Source: Mercenaria mercenaria (Eukaryota; Mollusca; Bivalvia; Venerida; Veneridae). From it: DNA of 64,000 nt. Below are positions 1 through 10,312 of the stretch, one piece after another; position 1 is the first letter of the stretch; each line of letters begins with the position of its first letter. The notes under the pieces are model-generated. The model did no database searches. It saw nothing but the letters and a program-made list of their open reading frames with translations, and was not told the DNA's origin. The position numbers were made by a program, and so were the translations under genes. The DNA lies in the NCBI RefSeq assembly GCF_021730395.1, contig NC_069376.1:10635001-10699000 (forward strand), in the 5' to 3' direction.

Positions 1-321
1 TAAGTCAAAACTAAGATTTGTTGGATAATACGGCCCAGGGCTTTAAAGACATCCAGAAAATGTATATGAGGATTGTCAAAATACGATGGCGATTGCTTTG
101 AATACCAACATAATAATTTGTCTTATTTTCACTGTCTTTCAGTAGATTTCCCTCACTATATCATTAGGTTGTTGTCAAATTTACCTTGCAGCAAATGTAT
201 GTTAATCTGGTACCCCACAACCCATTAGATCTTTATGTACATTTTACGGATGTCTTTAACTCAATCTACTGTGCGGAAATTATGAAGACTTGGCGTTGGC
301 GTCACAGTTATTTCGTTTATG

Positions 322-532
322 CCTTTGTTTGTTTATGTGTTTAATGCCGTTTTTCAGCAGTATTTCAGTCATGTAACGGCGGGCAGTTAACCTAACCAGT
401 GTTCCTGGATTCTTTACCAGTACAAACATGTTCTCCGCAGGTAACTACCAACTTCCCCACAGAGGTAGAGGACGAATTGTTCCAGTTACAATGTCTTTTA
501 TCAAAACGTCACGGAGAACATACGCCACGCCC
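322..532 (-). mobile_element. SINE fragment (mollusc type, head missing)
   Basis: Read on the minus strand, the segment ends in a CGGCATTAAAC-(AAACA)n tail typical of tRNA-derived mollusc SINEs. The body contains the stretch that reads on the plus strand as GGCGGGCAGTTAACCTAACC, a SINE body I recognise from bivalve sequences. The tRNA-like head is not seen, so the copy is 5'-truncated. Short open frames inside it are not genes. Confidence 0.7.
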
Positions 533-654
533 TATATATCGTACCTGTCTCCGCGTTGGAATAATAGTCATTTACCGATTCCTCAGATCGATTTTCTCAC
601 TTGTGAAGAATAGGGTCTTGCTCAGAACTGACCATCTCATATGAAAGATATAGC

Positions 655-890
655 CAGGACAATGTCTATTTTGACCTTCAGTGTGATATTAATGTCTGAC
701 CTGCCTCTTGCGCACGACACACCTACTCATCATTGTGAACATCTGTTGTTTTTTTTTTTAGTTTTCCAAGACACAAAGAAGCTATGTCCTGGACAAGTCA
801 GACGAACAGACGCTCGCACGGATGGGTGCCCATACTGAAACCGAACCGCCATTATGATAACTAAGTTGAGCTACCGCAAGCGGGCTCGAC
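655..890 (+). repeat. Remnant of a pearl-like tandem-array element
   Basis: The text TTGCGCACGACACACC followed by TGTGAACAT matches the array units near 46.1 kb and 48.2 kb. The right end, CCGCAAGCGGGCTCGAC at about 873-890, matches the terminal GGGCTCG block of the element at 45835-46566. One array unit and one terminus remain. Confidence 0.55.
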
Positions 891-1547
891 AAAAATGTAA
901 ATACGTTTTGTCCGCCTATAATACATAGCAATTATTAAGTGATACAATGCATGTTATGACTGTAAAGAATAATGAAGGGAGACGTCCGAATAGCTCAATT
1001 TTTGACGTCTCACGAGGTTCTAGTTGCCCATGATCATTGCGTAACATCTATGCATAAAGCCTACCACATAATTGAAAAGACATACATACCTTTAATATAC
1101 ATTTTCCAACTGCACGTGCACGAATATGACGCGAAAATCGCTTTTCGCTTCCTTTCAAGTGCTTCCTAAAGGGAAACGATGTACACAGATCCATACCAAA
1201 CACAGGCTCAATGTAAACATAAGCTGTATTTCATGCCTAAGAAGTAGCATGATCCTTGTGGTGCTATTTTCCGAAAAAATCATCTATCCCCCCACACCCA
1301 ACCCACACACACACACCACCTTCCCCTGCCCAAGCAATTTACCTGTATTCGCCGCTAGGAGCATTGTCTTCTATCTTTTATGCAGAAGGAACATACAAAC
1401 TGAGGGACAGGCAAGCCCATTACTAACACACGCGCGCACACTACACATATCACTACGTAGACCACTCCGGCTATACAGTTTTTGTTATAAAAAATAAAAG
1501 GCGTGCTTTTTCATACAGATGAAATCACAGGGTGACTGCAAAAATTT
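891..1547. other. Gene-free stretch
   Basis: I see no supported gene. Short frames at 972-1169 and 1126-1497 have no protein-like composition. A CA-rich low-complexity patch lies near 1290-1325. Confidence 0.5.
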
Positions 1548-1760
1548 GGTTTTACATTTGTAGAAAACTGATTATACATATGTGACCAAAATTTTCTTTG
1601 TACATTTGTGACGCTTTTTTATTACATATGTCACCAGCAACGTTTTTTACATTTGGAACAACTCGGTTTTACATTTGTAGAAACTTTTTACATATACTGT
1701 AAAATTATTTTACATTTGTTACCATTTTTACATATGTGACCATTTTTACATTTGGGGGTC
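1548..1760 (+). repeat. Degenerate short repeat around TTTTACATTTGT / TTTTACATATGTGACC
   Basis: About ten copies of a word close to TTTTACAT(T/A)TGT occur in one orientation with spacers of 5-25 bases, ending in TTTGGGGGTCCTACACAGG. Spacing is irregular, so this is a cluster of a motif rather than a clean satellite. Confidence 0.6.
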
Positions 1761-4545
1761 CTACACAGGTTTATGGTTAGAGGGTTCGGACAAACAATGA
1801 ATTGTGTGATGGTTGTATGATGTTATACACATTATTTTTTCTGTTTAAGAACTGTAAATGGTTTTCAGACGTGTCCTAGAATTCTGTAGAATGAATTACA
1901 GAAAACATTTACTTTACCTGATGTTATTATTAACATGTAGTAAACTGTTTTCATGCCATATTACTTATTAGATTATCTTATTCATGTTGAAATTTAGATT
2001 GATTGAGAGCTATGACTTTACTTATAAGAAATAATAATTAGGGAAAACTGTAATAAAATTAAATCACATATTTTTATGTATTATCACTGGTGAAAATAAA
2101 CAAAAAATGACACCAATAGGAAAATAATACATCTGTTTTTGAAGACTTAGATTGAAATCTATAGCAATCAAAATGAAAACAATTAGCTGAAAGTGATTTG
2201 TCAGTATAAAACAATTTTCCTTTTTTCGAGAACCAGAGTGGGGAGATCATGAACAACCGTCTTAATTTGTAAGAATATTTTATGTTTAATTTAAAAACTA
2301 AAACGTGATCAGAATTTGGGCCAACTCAGTGGGACCAATCAAAATGTTGCGAGTTCGATCTGAGACAATTTGACCAGAGAGAGTAAATCTGAAATAATTT
2401 GCTCTCTGCAGAAATTTTGTGGGGAAGTTGTATGACAGTTTACATTGCGTCAGTTAATAGACTCATGATACAAAACCTAAAGAGGACTAAAATGATAATA
2501 ATGCCGTGTAAAACAATAAAGAAAAAGAAAACAAGTAGAATCTGTCAGAATAAGTGTTACAAATTTAAATAGGTAACAGAAATGAAACAATATTTTTTCT
2601 TCATATTTTTACTATCATTCAAGATTATATAAATAATAATTATTATGTGTTAAAGTTACTAAATTCAAATTTAATTCATCAAAATCCTTCTTTATCTTTT
2701 GTCATTAATACATTTTCCGTCTAAAATAAAAAACAGTAATTGTTACAAAATACAATTTATCATCATTAACAAATATCATCTAATAACATCTTGGAAAATA
2801 ATAGTTTAAAACACTCGGTACATGAATTAAGTAGCTTAAAATAGGCTATAAAATTATAACCCATTATTTTTTGAAGTTATACCATCGTGTGTATATATAA
2901 TTAAAGCAGATGTTCTTATTTTAACTGCCTTCTTTGCCAATGCTATTGTTGAGACATTTTATAAGCATTGTCTTTTTATACTAAGAATATTGGCAAAATG
3001 TCTCATAATCATGTATACATACATTATCAATTATAACATATATATTTCATTCATGTTTATTAAAAAAATAATATAAACAAACTGCATCAAATATTCAACC
3101 ATCTCAGTTGATATGCATTTTAGTGCTTTAAATATAAACTTTTGCATCACTGGCCAGGTACATCATTTACTGTGAGATAAGAATGTGCAAATGCAATCCT
3201 TACAGTAATTAACTCTATGTACCATAGAATTCTACTGTCCGAAAATCTCTCTGCCATGAATGTTTGTTACTAATAATAGGGATGACCGCATTGAGTGTGG
3301 CGTTGTGATACCTGTAATCTAAAAAAGGTGCTATATACGGCACTAGGATTAACAATATTTTAAGTCTAAATTCACATTTATATTAAATGATATTTGGCAA
3401 TTTCACGTTTAATTGCCAAAGTATATTGGCGTACATGTGGGCAAATCTTAAGTGCTTTCAGTATGTTAAGACATTAAATCAGTGTGTAAAATAAGTTTCT
3501 TTGTCTTTAGTTGGTATTGAGAAACCAAATTTCAGCAAACTGTACCATAAACTAATAAAAGCTTCCGCAATATGTTATATTTTGCGTAAAGCTCTAGCGG
3601 GAAAGTTGTGGTAAAACGTCCGGCTTTGTGAAAGATATATGTCCGACGTTACTTAGATAACAAGCAGTAACAATTATTTCAACAGATGAACTGTAACGCC
3701 GTATAGAGCTTGTGCCCTATAATAATAACAACTATTACTCAATTCATAGATATCTGCGCGTTTCTGATTGGCTGCTTCAGCACACGTGACCAACTTTCAT
3801 TTCTCAATGAAGCCGTCACGTATTCATTAGATCTAATTAATATTCATAATTCTACGGACTACTTTTCGTTTCTGGGCCACGCACTTTCAGTTTCAATTCG
3901 CCGATTTAGTACATTTTCTGACCATAAATCATGGAACAAAAAATAAATATATAATAGGAATTATTTGTTTTTATTTACTCCCTTTAAATCTTTTATTAAA
4001 CATTTATATATCCTCGGGAGCCCATGAGCCGTCCCTTTAAGCCGTCCCTTTAATGATTTCCAGCATAAATGCATTTAAAATCTTTAGGAAAATTTTAATC
4101 TTACCTTAATAAATGTTCCTATTCCTTTCAATCCATGCAATATTTTCAGAATAGTTTTCCAAGTTATAAAAAGAAACTAACAGAAAAACAGCACATGTCA
4201 GTTAGATATCGGCCATTTTGGAATGCCCTTGTGACGTCACACCAAGTTATTTGTCACATCACGTGACTTTCATTGAGGAAATGTAAACAAAGCAGACGTA
4301 AATTTTATCCTGAAAAATAAGCTTTTATTACAAAGAATCTTCGATGAATCTTTGGTGGACGGGAATAAAAAGTTAGTTTTAGTTGATTCAAAATGAAATT
4401 ATGCTATTAATTCATGTTTTCTCTGCATAATTTATCATCTTCTTCCAAGAAAAAAAATTGTAGATAAACATAGATAATTACTGCCGCATCTACCGTTCTG
4501 TAAACTTCGTCTGCACAACAACAACAACAACAATCAGATTTTGTT
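1761..4545. other. AT-rich gene-free stretch; promoter-like words at the right end
   Basis: No coding exon is supportable. A small hairpin with 11-base arms (TGAGACATTTT and its complement) lies near 2950-3000, and another (TTTGGCAATT / AATTGCCAAA) near 3390-3420. Between about 3760 and 4270 there are an inverted CCAAT box (GATTGGCT), CACGTGAC E-boxes and a CRE-like TGACGTCAC, upstream of the exon at 4576. A promoter role is inference. Confidence 0.4.
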
Positions 4546-4575
4546 TTGTCTTTAAGCAATTATTTGGCACTTTGT

Positions 4576-4730
4576 ATGAGCCAAATGAAAGTAGTCAAGA
4601 AGAAATTCCCGAGGATATTCAGGCCCTTCGATGATGAACTTGAAATTGAAAGTAAAACTAAAACTGAAAGTGAAACCACTAACAACCCGGAGTCTAAGCT
4701 GTCACCAAAGACGAAAGTGAAGTCCTTGGG
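4576..4730 (+). pseudogene. Putative first exon of a DUF3504/Crypton-like recombinase gene
   Basis: An ATG at 4576 opens a lysine- and acid-rich reading frame (MSQMKVVKKKFPRIFRP...) that stays open to a weak donor, GG|GTGGGT, at 4731. The exon ends two bases into a codon (phase 2). The next exon-like block at 4818 starts with the one base needed to complete that codon, which supports pairing them across an 87-base intron. The residues match no domain I know; the family assignment comes only from the linked downstream pieces. An earlier in-frame start is possible, since the frame is open back to 4546. Promoter-like words lie 300-800 bases upstream. Confidence 0.45.
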
Positions 4731-4880
4731 GTGGGTGGGGGGAATGCAGAACAACTAGAAACTGTTATATGTTGAAGCTAAATCTATACATGTAACATAA
4801 ACTGCTGCTCCCCCCAGAGTTCAAAACTTGTCACCAGGAGAAATTGAAAAAATCAAAGAGAACAAATATACCCCCAAGAC

Positions 4881-6756
4881 TAGGGGTGACTATTGAGGCA
4901 AATTTTGACTATTGCAATACTATTGATATAGTATTGCTGAAAAACTTAATGCGATTAATTCTATTGCAGGTTACTATTGCAATACTATTGATATAGTATT
5001 GCTGAAAAACTTAATGCGATCTATTCTATTGCAGGTTACTATTGCAATACTATTGATATAGTATTGCTGAAAAACTTAATGCGATTAATTCTATTGCAGG
5101 TTACTATTGCAATACATGGACTAATAAATGTGCATGGGTTAAATACGCGTATAAATATTAAAACATTTATGGCAAATCTGTGCCACCGTAATTAAACTCT
5201 TTTTATAACTTTGGACACTTCGTTCGTTTAACATACTTTCCTTTCGAGCACCGTTTATAATTGCTGTTAAAGAGAATTCCTATAGTTTTTTTCCTTTCAT
5301 AGAATTTTTTTAAATTCACATATATGATAGGAAATTTTGTGCTGAAAACAATGAACAAATAAAAACAATAGGTCACCAGGCTTGTTTTTGTGAAAAAATG
5401 TTTTGAACACACCCACTGTGGCTGAAACTGCCAGCGATTTCTCAACATTTTCATAATTTTCTGCTTTTTTATATATAGCAACCAAAATATACATCAAGAT
5501 ATCACAATAAGGTTTTTTTCTTTTTACAGATTCTATCATATACTTATTTGATATTATAGTCATATTTGTAATACTCTATCCGTACAATAATGGGTACAAA
5601 TAAAAAAAAAATTGTTTCATATTTACTTTGGTGAACTTTTTTCAATGAAAAATACCCATAGTGAAGAATATTTTTTTAAATTTTGAAAAAACTCTTTCAT
5701 AGATTTTTTTCCTGTTTTTCTTGTGTATAGATATTTGTACTGTGAGCATAAAAATGGCTAAAATGTATGGGTCACCAGGCTAAATTTTATGTTAAGACCG
5801 CTAGAATACAACACCTGTTCGGGCGGAAAGTGGCGCGAACCTGGCCAAATAGATTACATGTATGTGTGCTAGAAGTTAAAAAAGAGTTTTAAAAATTCTT
5901 AATTCTTTCTTTAATTGGATACTAAATAATCTGAAAGGTGATATTGTCTTATCAGTACTAAGTAAATTATCTTACATTATATGAACAACACTGTCTTTGT
6001 ACTAAAATGCGATGTGAAAACACAACCACAAAAATAGCGAGATATCTGTCAGGCATGATACTTGTCAATACAACATAAACCAGTATCAATATTTGATTAC
6101 TGATAAAACTTATCAAACATGTTATTTTATTCAAGATTCCTCATATTTAAGATTGTCTGTAAAATGTTTCAACGAATGTTGACTTCAGTTCAGTTTTCCA
6201 TAGAAAGTGTCGGCTGCGCAGAAAGATGCGCATAAAAAACTATAGGAATTCCCTTTAATACACATTGAAATGTTTGTATCAACTGAAACACACAGAAATA
6301 AATCTAACATTAAATATTTTTAACATTTCTTGCATTCCTTGGCTTTGAAACAATAAGTAAAACAAAAAACCTATGAAAGGTATACTCATCGAATTGGCCA
6401 TTTTGTTGCGAATGTCAACGTGTTTAATAACCCAACGCATCGAAAAAAACGAAAACTGACGGACCAGACTAACTTCACTAAGGTGTACCAGCACTAAATG
6501 AAGTGCCCTACCGAAAAGTTGGCTATATCATATGAGTAGCCTACTTTCTCCATGACCATAGTACCTTTTCTCATTTAAGATAAACAGGTTATATAAACAT
6601 TTTTGTATTTACTAAAATTTCAAAACAATCGAAACAATTGATTGTTGAAGGAACTATCGGCGATTGTTATTGGATCGTGACTATTCTATCGATGCATACT
6701 ATCAGGACACTCACGATCGCAATGCATCGATATTTCAATGTATCGTTACACCCCTA
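4881..6756. mobile_element. Non-autonomous hAT element, 1876 bp, with 8-bp target duplication
   Basis: The element starts TAGGGGTGAC and ends, read inward from the right, TAGGGGTGTAACGATACA, a terminus common in animal hAT elements. It is flanked by exact 8-base direct repeats CCCAAGAC at 4873-4880 and 6757-6764; hAT transposases make 8-base duplications. The right subterminal region repeats ATCGATGCAT-like words. No transposase frame of useful length is seen, so it is non-autonomous. It sits inside an exon of the recombinase pseudogene. Confidence 0.85.
4908..5115 (+). repeat. 65-bp tandem repeat in the hAT left end
   Basis: The word ATTGCAATAC recurs at 4911, 4976, 5041 and 5106, an exact 65-base period, giving about 3.2 units nearly identical to each other. 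Each unit has a perfect hairpin of 10-base arms (GCAATACTAT and complement) around a TGAT loop. Confidence 0.9.
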
Positions 6757-6922
6757 CCCAAGACAAAACAAAATACTGACCAAGTGGGGAATAAATCCTA
6801 TTCAAGGTAAATGCCGTGATACAGCAATATATTAAGTAAAAAATCCATCTTTATACTTTATCGGTATCTTCCATAGAAACTGAAGAAAGTTAATCTTGTC
6901 TTGACAACATGACAGTTTGCAC

Positions 6923-7021
6923 AGCCAGACCAGGATTCGAACCTGGAACCTCCCCAAAACACAAATTACCATATGTAATTTCCACAGTGTTGGGTTGCTC
7001 TGCCAATTGAGCTATCTGGCC
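6923..7021 (-). repeat. tRNA-like (pol III) module, SINE head or degenerate tRNA
   Basis: Read on the minus strand it has a 7-base acceptor stem (GGCCAGA / TCTGGCT), a D-arm GCTC-loop-GAGC that forms an A box, and a perfect T-arm CCAGG-TTCGAAT-CCTGG that is a B box. The anticodon stem CCCAA/TTGGG encloses about 33 bases with no recognisable anticodon loop or U33. A working tRNA is therefore unlikely and a tRNA-derived SINE head is the better call. It sits in the presumed intron of the recombinase pseudogene. Confidence 0.6.
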
Positions 7022-7289
7022 AGTGGAACTGCAATATGCTAGCAAAATTATTTTTCGATTTCTGGTTTATACAGCTAAAACGGAGCGTTAAGATGGGAAA
7101 AGAAATTGGTATGGGGATTTTCAGTAATCATTCTACTAAATCAACTATGCATTAAAGCTGATTTACCACCTTTTTCTAATTAGCCCACTGAAATTCTCAC
7201 AAAAAAATATTACATAAAATCCTATTTTAATTTTTAACAAGCATGGTCATAAACAAATACAAACTAGGAGTAGAAAAAAATGTTTGATT

Positions 7290-8100
7290 CCGGTACTGCA
7301 GTATCTTGAATTTCACCCACAGTTGAACCGCAACAGCCTTCAGATTTGTGCCGATGAGGAAGGCAGGGAGTACATTTCTCTAACCCATGAAGTGAAAGAA
7401 AAATAAAATCAAAGTGACCTCACAAATGAAATAAAAATTTATGCTATAGAAGGTGACAGTGAAAATTGTCCTATTCAGAACTTGAAGGCTTGTATGCTCA
7501 CTGTGATCCAAATGCTGAAAAGTTATTTTGCCATGTAAACATGTTTGTCAGATTTGGTACAACACTAAACCAGTCAGCATCAAACAATTCACCAGTATTA
7601 TGGGCGATATTTCTAGAAATGCACGTCTTGACACACGGTAACTCTGTTTTCAAATAATTTCAATTCCATTTTTTAAACAAAATTAGCTTCTTATAAACAA
7701 ATCAATACTAAACATTTCACACAGATATAAGAATTGAATGTTACTTTTCTGCAGTCCATTATGTATAAACTGTCAAGAAGTTTACGACTAATTGACATAA
7801 ACATCGAAGATTGTTCGTTATTGTCAGCTGGTTATTGTACGGTACCATAATTGCATTTTCTGATACACCGCACACTGCCTTCGTGCTAGTGCAACCAAGG
7901 GGCTAGATGATGCCGGATGTGAGCTCCGGCGTATAATGCTTATGACCGGATATCGTAACGAAGCATCTGTTTGGTCATACAGCAGAGAAACGACAACAGA
8001 GCAGAAAATGAATGTCAAAAATCCTCATCGGATTATCAACTGGCACTAAGGAAAATTCTCAGCTAAATTCAAATGCAGTTCCGGTTCCCATCTCGGATGG
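7290..8100 (+). pseudogene. DUF3504 / Crypton-type tyrosine recombinase, catalytic part, broken
   Basis: Three blocks in order match this family as I know it from invertebrates. LQICADEEGREYISLTHEVK lies at about 7340-7402. Next, around 7462-7540, are NCPIQNLKA and, in another frame, DPNAEKLFCH. Last, at about 7911-7990, is AGCELRRIMLMTGYRNEAS followed by VWSYSRETTTEQK, the region that carries the tyrosine nucleophile in this fold. The frame changes between blocks, a stop follows the first block, and about 150 bases of foreign sequence, including a MITE half, lie between the second and third. DUF3504 proteins derive from Crypton DNA transposons; this could be a dead Crypton or a dead host gene derived from one. 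The middle of the protein is not visible. Confidence 0.7.
7727..7810 (+). mobile_element. Half copy of a small foldback MITE
   Basis: AAGAATTGAATGTTACTTTTCTG and the next 50 bases align by eye with the left arm of the palindrome at 9017-9160. It lies between two blocks of the recombinase pseudogene, so it inserted after or during that gene's decay. Confidence 0.55.
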
Positions 8101-9016
8101 TCCAAATCCAACCTATGAGATAAAAAAAAAACACCATGTGCCAACAAGATTCCAGAATGGGAATGTTTAATCCGTCTTCATGCACATTTAACAATTGCAC
8201 ATTCACTCTGCAAAGTACCCTAAATACTCAAAATAAAGCTCAGATTTTTCAGTTATTAAAACTAAAAACATAATTTCAATTTGAAAAAAACAGATTCAGA
8301 ATTATGTTCACTTTGTTATCTTGTAACAATTCATTGTCCCAGTGCTAAATTTTCCATACCTGATTTAATTCATAGAACACGGGTACATAATACTTGTTGA
8401 ACTGTTGACAGAAATAAATTGATATAAACACATGTTAACAGATGAATTAATTACAATGTAGTAATTAAATTTAATTTAAGGCCACGCAAAATTTGCCCAA
8501 AAAAGAGTTTAATTTGTGGAGTTTTTCCACGTTTATTGATTTGTGAAATGTAGATACTTTTTATTGCAATAAACAGACATATAATGAATTAAATTCCTTA
8601 CCATTCGCTATCATCCATTCAAATTTTTTCCTTGCTCCAAATTTCAGATGTCAGTGTCACTGACCGACTCTGACACGTGTTTTCTCCAATCATCCTTTCA
8701 AATGAATTTCTTGAACGCTATATTCATAAAAATAGAATATCTTTGATAATAGTTACAGTTGTTAAACCACAAATTCCATCCTAGCAACCTCAAAAATCCG
8801 ATTTTAATTTAATCAAGCCTAAAACTCCAGACCGTCACGATCGCGACGTTGATGTCGGCCATCTTTCTTTTGCTTTTATACAAATGAGTCGTTCGCTTGC
8901 GTCCATGACGTCGAAATTAATACGCGTTACCCCAAGTAAAAGCTTGCATTTCAGTATAAAAGTTTGGATTTTTCAAATAGGAAACAAATTAAAGAAGATT
9001 TGAAAGTTGTAATTAT
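8101..9016. other. Gene-free stretch
   Basis: AT-rich sequence with no exon I can support. A slightly more GC-rich patch lies at 8830-8910 (CGATCGCGACG...GACGTCG), without an open frame. Confidence 0.5.
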
Positions 9017-9160
9017 AAGAATTGAATGGTGTTTTTCTGCGGTTCATCAATGTATGAACTATCAGGAAGTATACACCTAATTTTTACAGAAACACCTTCG
9101 GTGTAAACTTCCAGACAGTTCATACATCGATGAACCGCAGAAAAACACCATTCAATTCTT
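9017..9160. mobile_element. 144-bp foldback MITE (near-perfect palindrome)
   Basis: The left arm, starting AAGAATTGAATGGTG, pairs with the right arm, ending CACCATTCAATTCTT. Arms are about 60 bases with a short loop near 9090-9110. TA occurs on both sides (TATAAG... and ...CTTAATA), compatible with a TA target, but this is not decisive. Confidence 0.8.
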
Positions 9161-9341
9161 AATAGAAGTCATGGATTCAATCCCTTGCTACGTCATACCA
9201 ATGACGTAAAGATGGTACCAGAAATTTCCGTTGTTTGGTGCTCAGCATTGAAAGAAAACTGGTTCCCCTGTTTCATACACTCACGGCATGAAATAACATG
9301 TTGACAGTGATTTATCAAAACTTAAATGATTTGTTTTACAG

Positions 9342-9389
9342 TGGACCTAAATGAATCAGAATTAATCAAATCAAAATCGAGATCTAAAG
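9342..9389 (+). CDS. Candidate 48-base mini-exon
   Basis: The block has a pyrimidine-rich acceptor (TTGTTTTACAG) and a good donor (AAAG|GTAATG). The frame DLNESELIKSKSRSK is open and flanked by phase-1 introns on both sides. The peptidase exon at 17348 begins in the same phase, so joining would read ...SRSK-E-YLKANK. The linkage to the peptidase gene is inference; the mini-exon is too short for a family call. Confidence 0.4.
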
Positions 9390-9619
9390 GTAATGTCAGT
9401 GATTCCATGGAATGTTTAGTGTTTCTCATTCTGCGTAAAATGTATATATACATGTATCCCGTCCCTGAAATATTTCCAGTGTAGAGATCCTAATGGTTGA
9501 TTTGTTACTTTCATCAACTAACCGCCATTTTCTTTTAGGCTGCTGGCTTGCTCTTTGTAGTTAAGGGAAAAAGCTGGGAGCCAGGAATTGGAGATTTTCG
9601 GATTTTTAAATAGTTTTCA

Positions 9620-9866
9620 TACACTCAGTTCCAAAAGGAAGTGTGCACTTAGTTTTCTGTTATTTTTTCTCGGTTATTTTCATGAAAACTTATAATGTTT
9701 GGTACCAAAATTTAAATCAGTTCGGAAACAAATTGATGTGCATTTTAGATTTTGAGTTATACCTGAGAGTTAGTGTATGAAAAGAAATGAAACAAAAACG
9801 TCGGGGAATTTTTTGAAATATTTAAACTTAAAAAGTGCACACTTTCTTTTGGAACTGAGTATTGTA
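9620..9866. mobile_element. Mariner-like MITE, about 245 bp
   Basis: Inverted ends CTCAGTTCCAAAAGGAAG (left) and its near-complement on the right (CTTTCTTTTGGAACTGAG) continue to GTGTGCAC. TA dinucleotides at 9620-9621 and 9865-9866 fit a TA target site. No transposase is present. Confidence 0.65.
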
Positions 9867-9914
9867 AAATCCTATCATAAAACTGGCTTGCCGAGGCAAT
9901 TTGCGTATTGCCGT

Positions 9915-10312
9915 AAGGCTAATCGTGTGTCACGCTGCATTGTTGCCTGGTATTTAGTGTGACATATCGCACTGTCGTATGTCATATCGTGTATCACTTT
10001 GCAATGTTGTGTAGTATTTCGTGAGTCACGTCGCATTGACGTGTGACGTATCATGTCTCACATTGCATTGTCGTGTGGCATATTGTGTCTTACATCGCAT
10101 TGTCGTGTGGCATATTTTGAATCAGGCCACATTGTCGTGTGGCCTATCGTATGTCACTTCGCATTGTTGTGTAGCATATCGTGTGTCTCCTTGTGTCTGT
10201 GTTATATCGTGTGTTACGTCGCATTGTCGTGTGGTATATCGTGTTTTTACATAGCATTGTTATATGGTATATTGTGTGTCACGTCGTATTGTCTTATGGC
10301 ATATCGTGTGTC
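9915..10312 (+). repeat. Minisatellite, about 32-bp unit
   Basis: About 11-12 diverged units of the kind ATCGTGTGTCACGTCGCATT + GTCGTGTGGCAT follow each other. The period is not a multiple of three, and overlapping frames are open in more than one register, so the apparent cysteine/valine-rich proteins are artefacts of the repeat. Confidence 0.85.

Larger units (their letters stand above)
4818..6806 (+). pseudogene. Recombinase-gene exon split by a hAT insertion
   Basis: An acceptor (CTGCTGCTCCCCCCAG) precedes 4818 and a donor (CAAG|GTAAAT) follows 6806. The exon sequence is 4818-4880 and 6757-6806, separated by the hAT element. Counting the duplicated target once gives 105 bases, a phase 2-2 exon. 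The open frame reads LSPGEIEKIKENKYTPKTK, which resembles the N-terminal helix of DUF3504/phage-integrase-like proteins (an '(E)EIEK...TKKNTKWGV' pattern). The expected TKWG-like continuation appears in another frame near 6778, so the exon is also frameshifted. With the insertion it cannot encode the protein unless the hAT is removed by splicing. Confidence 0.55.
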
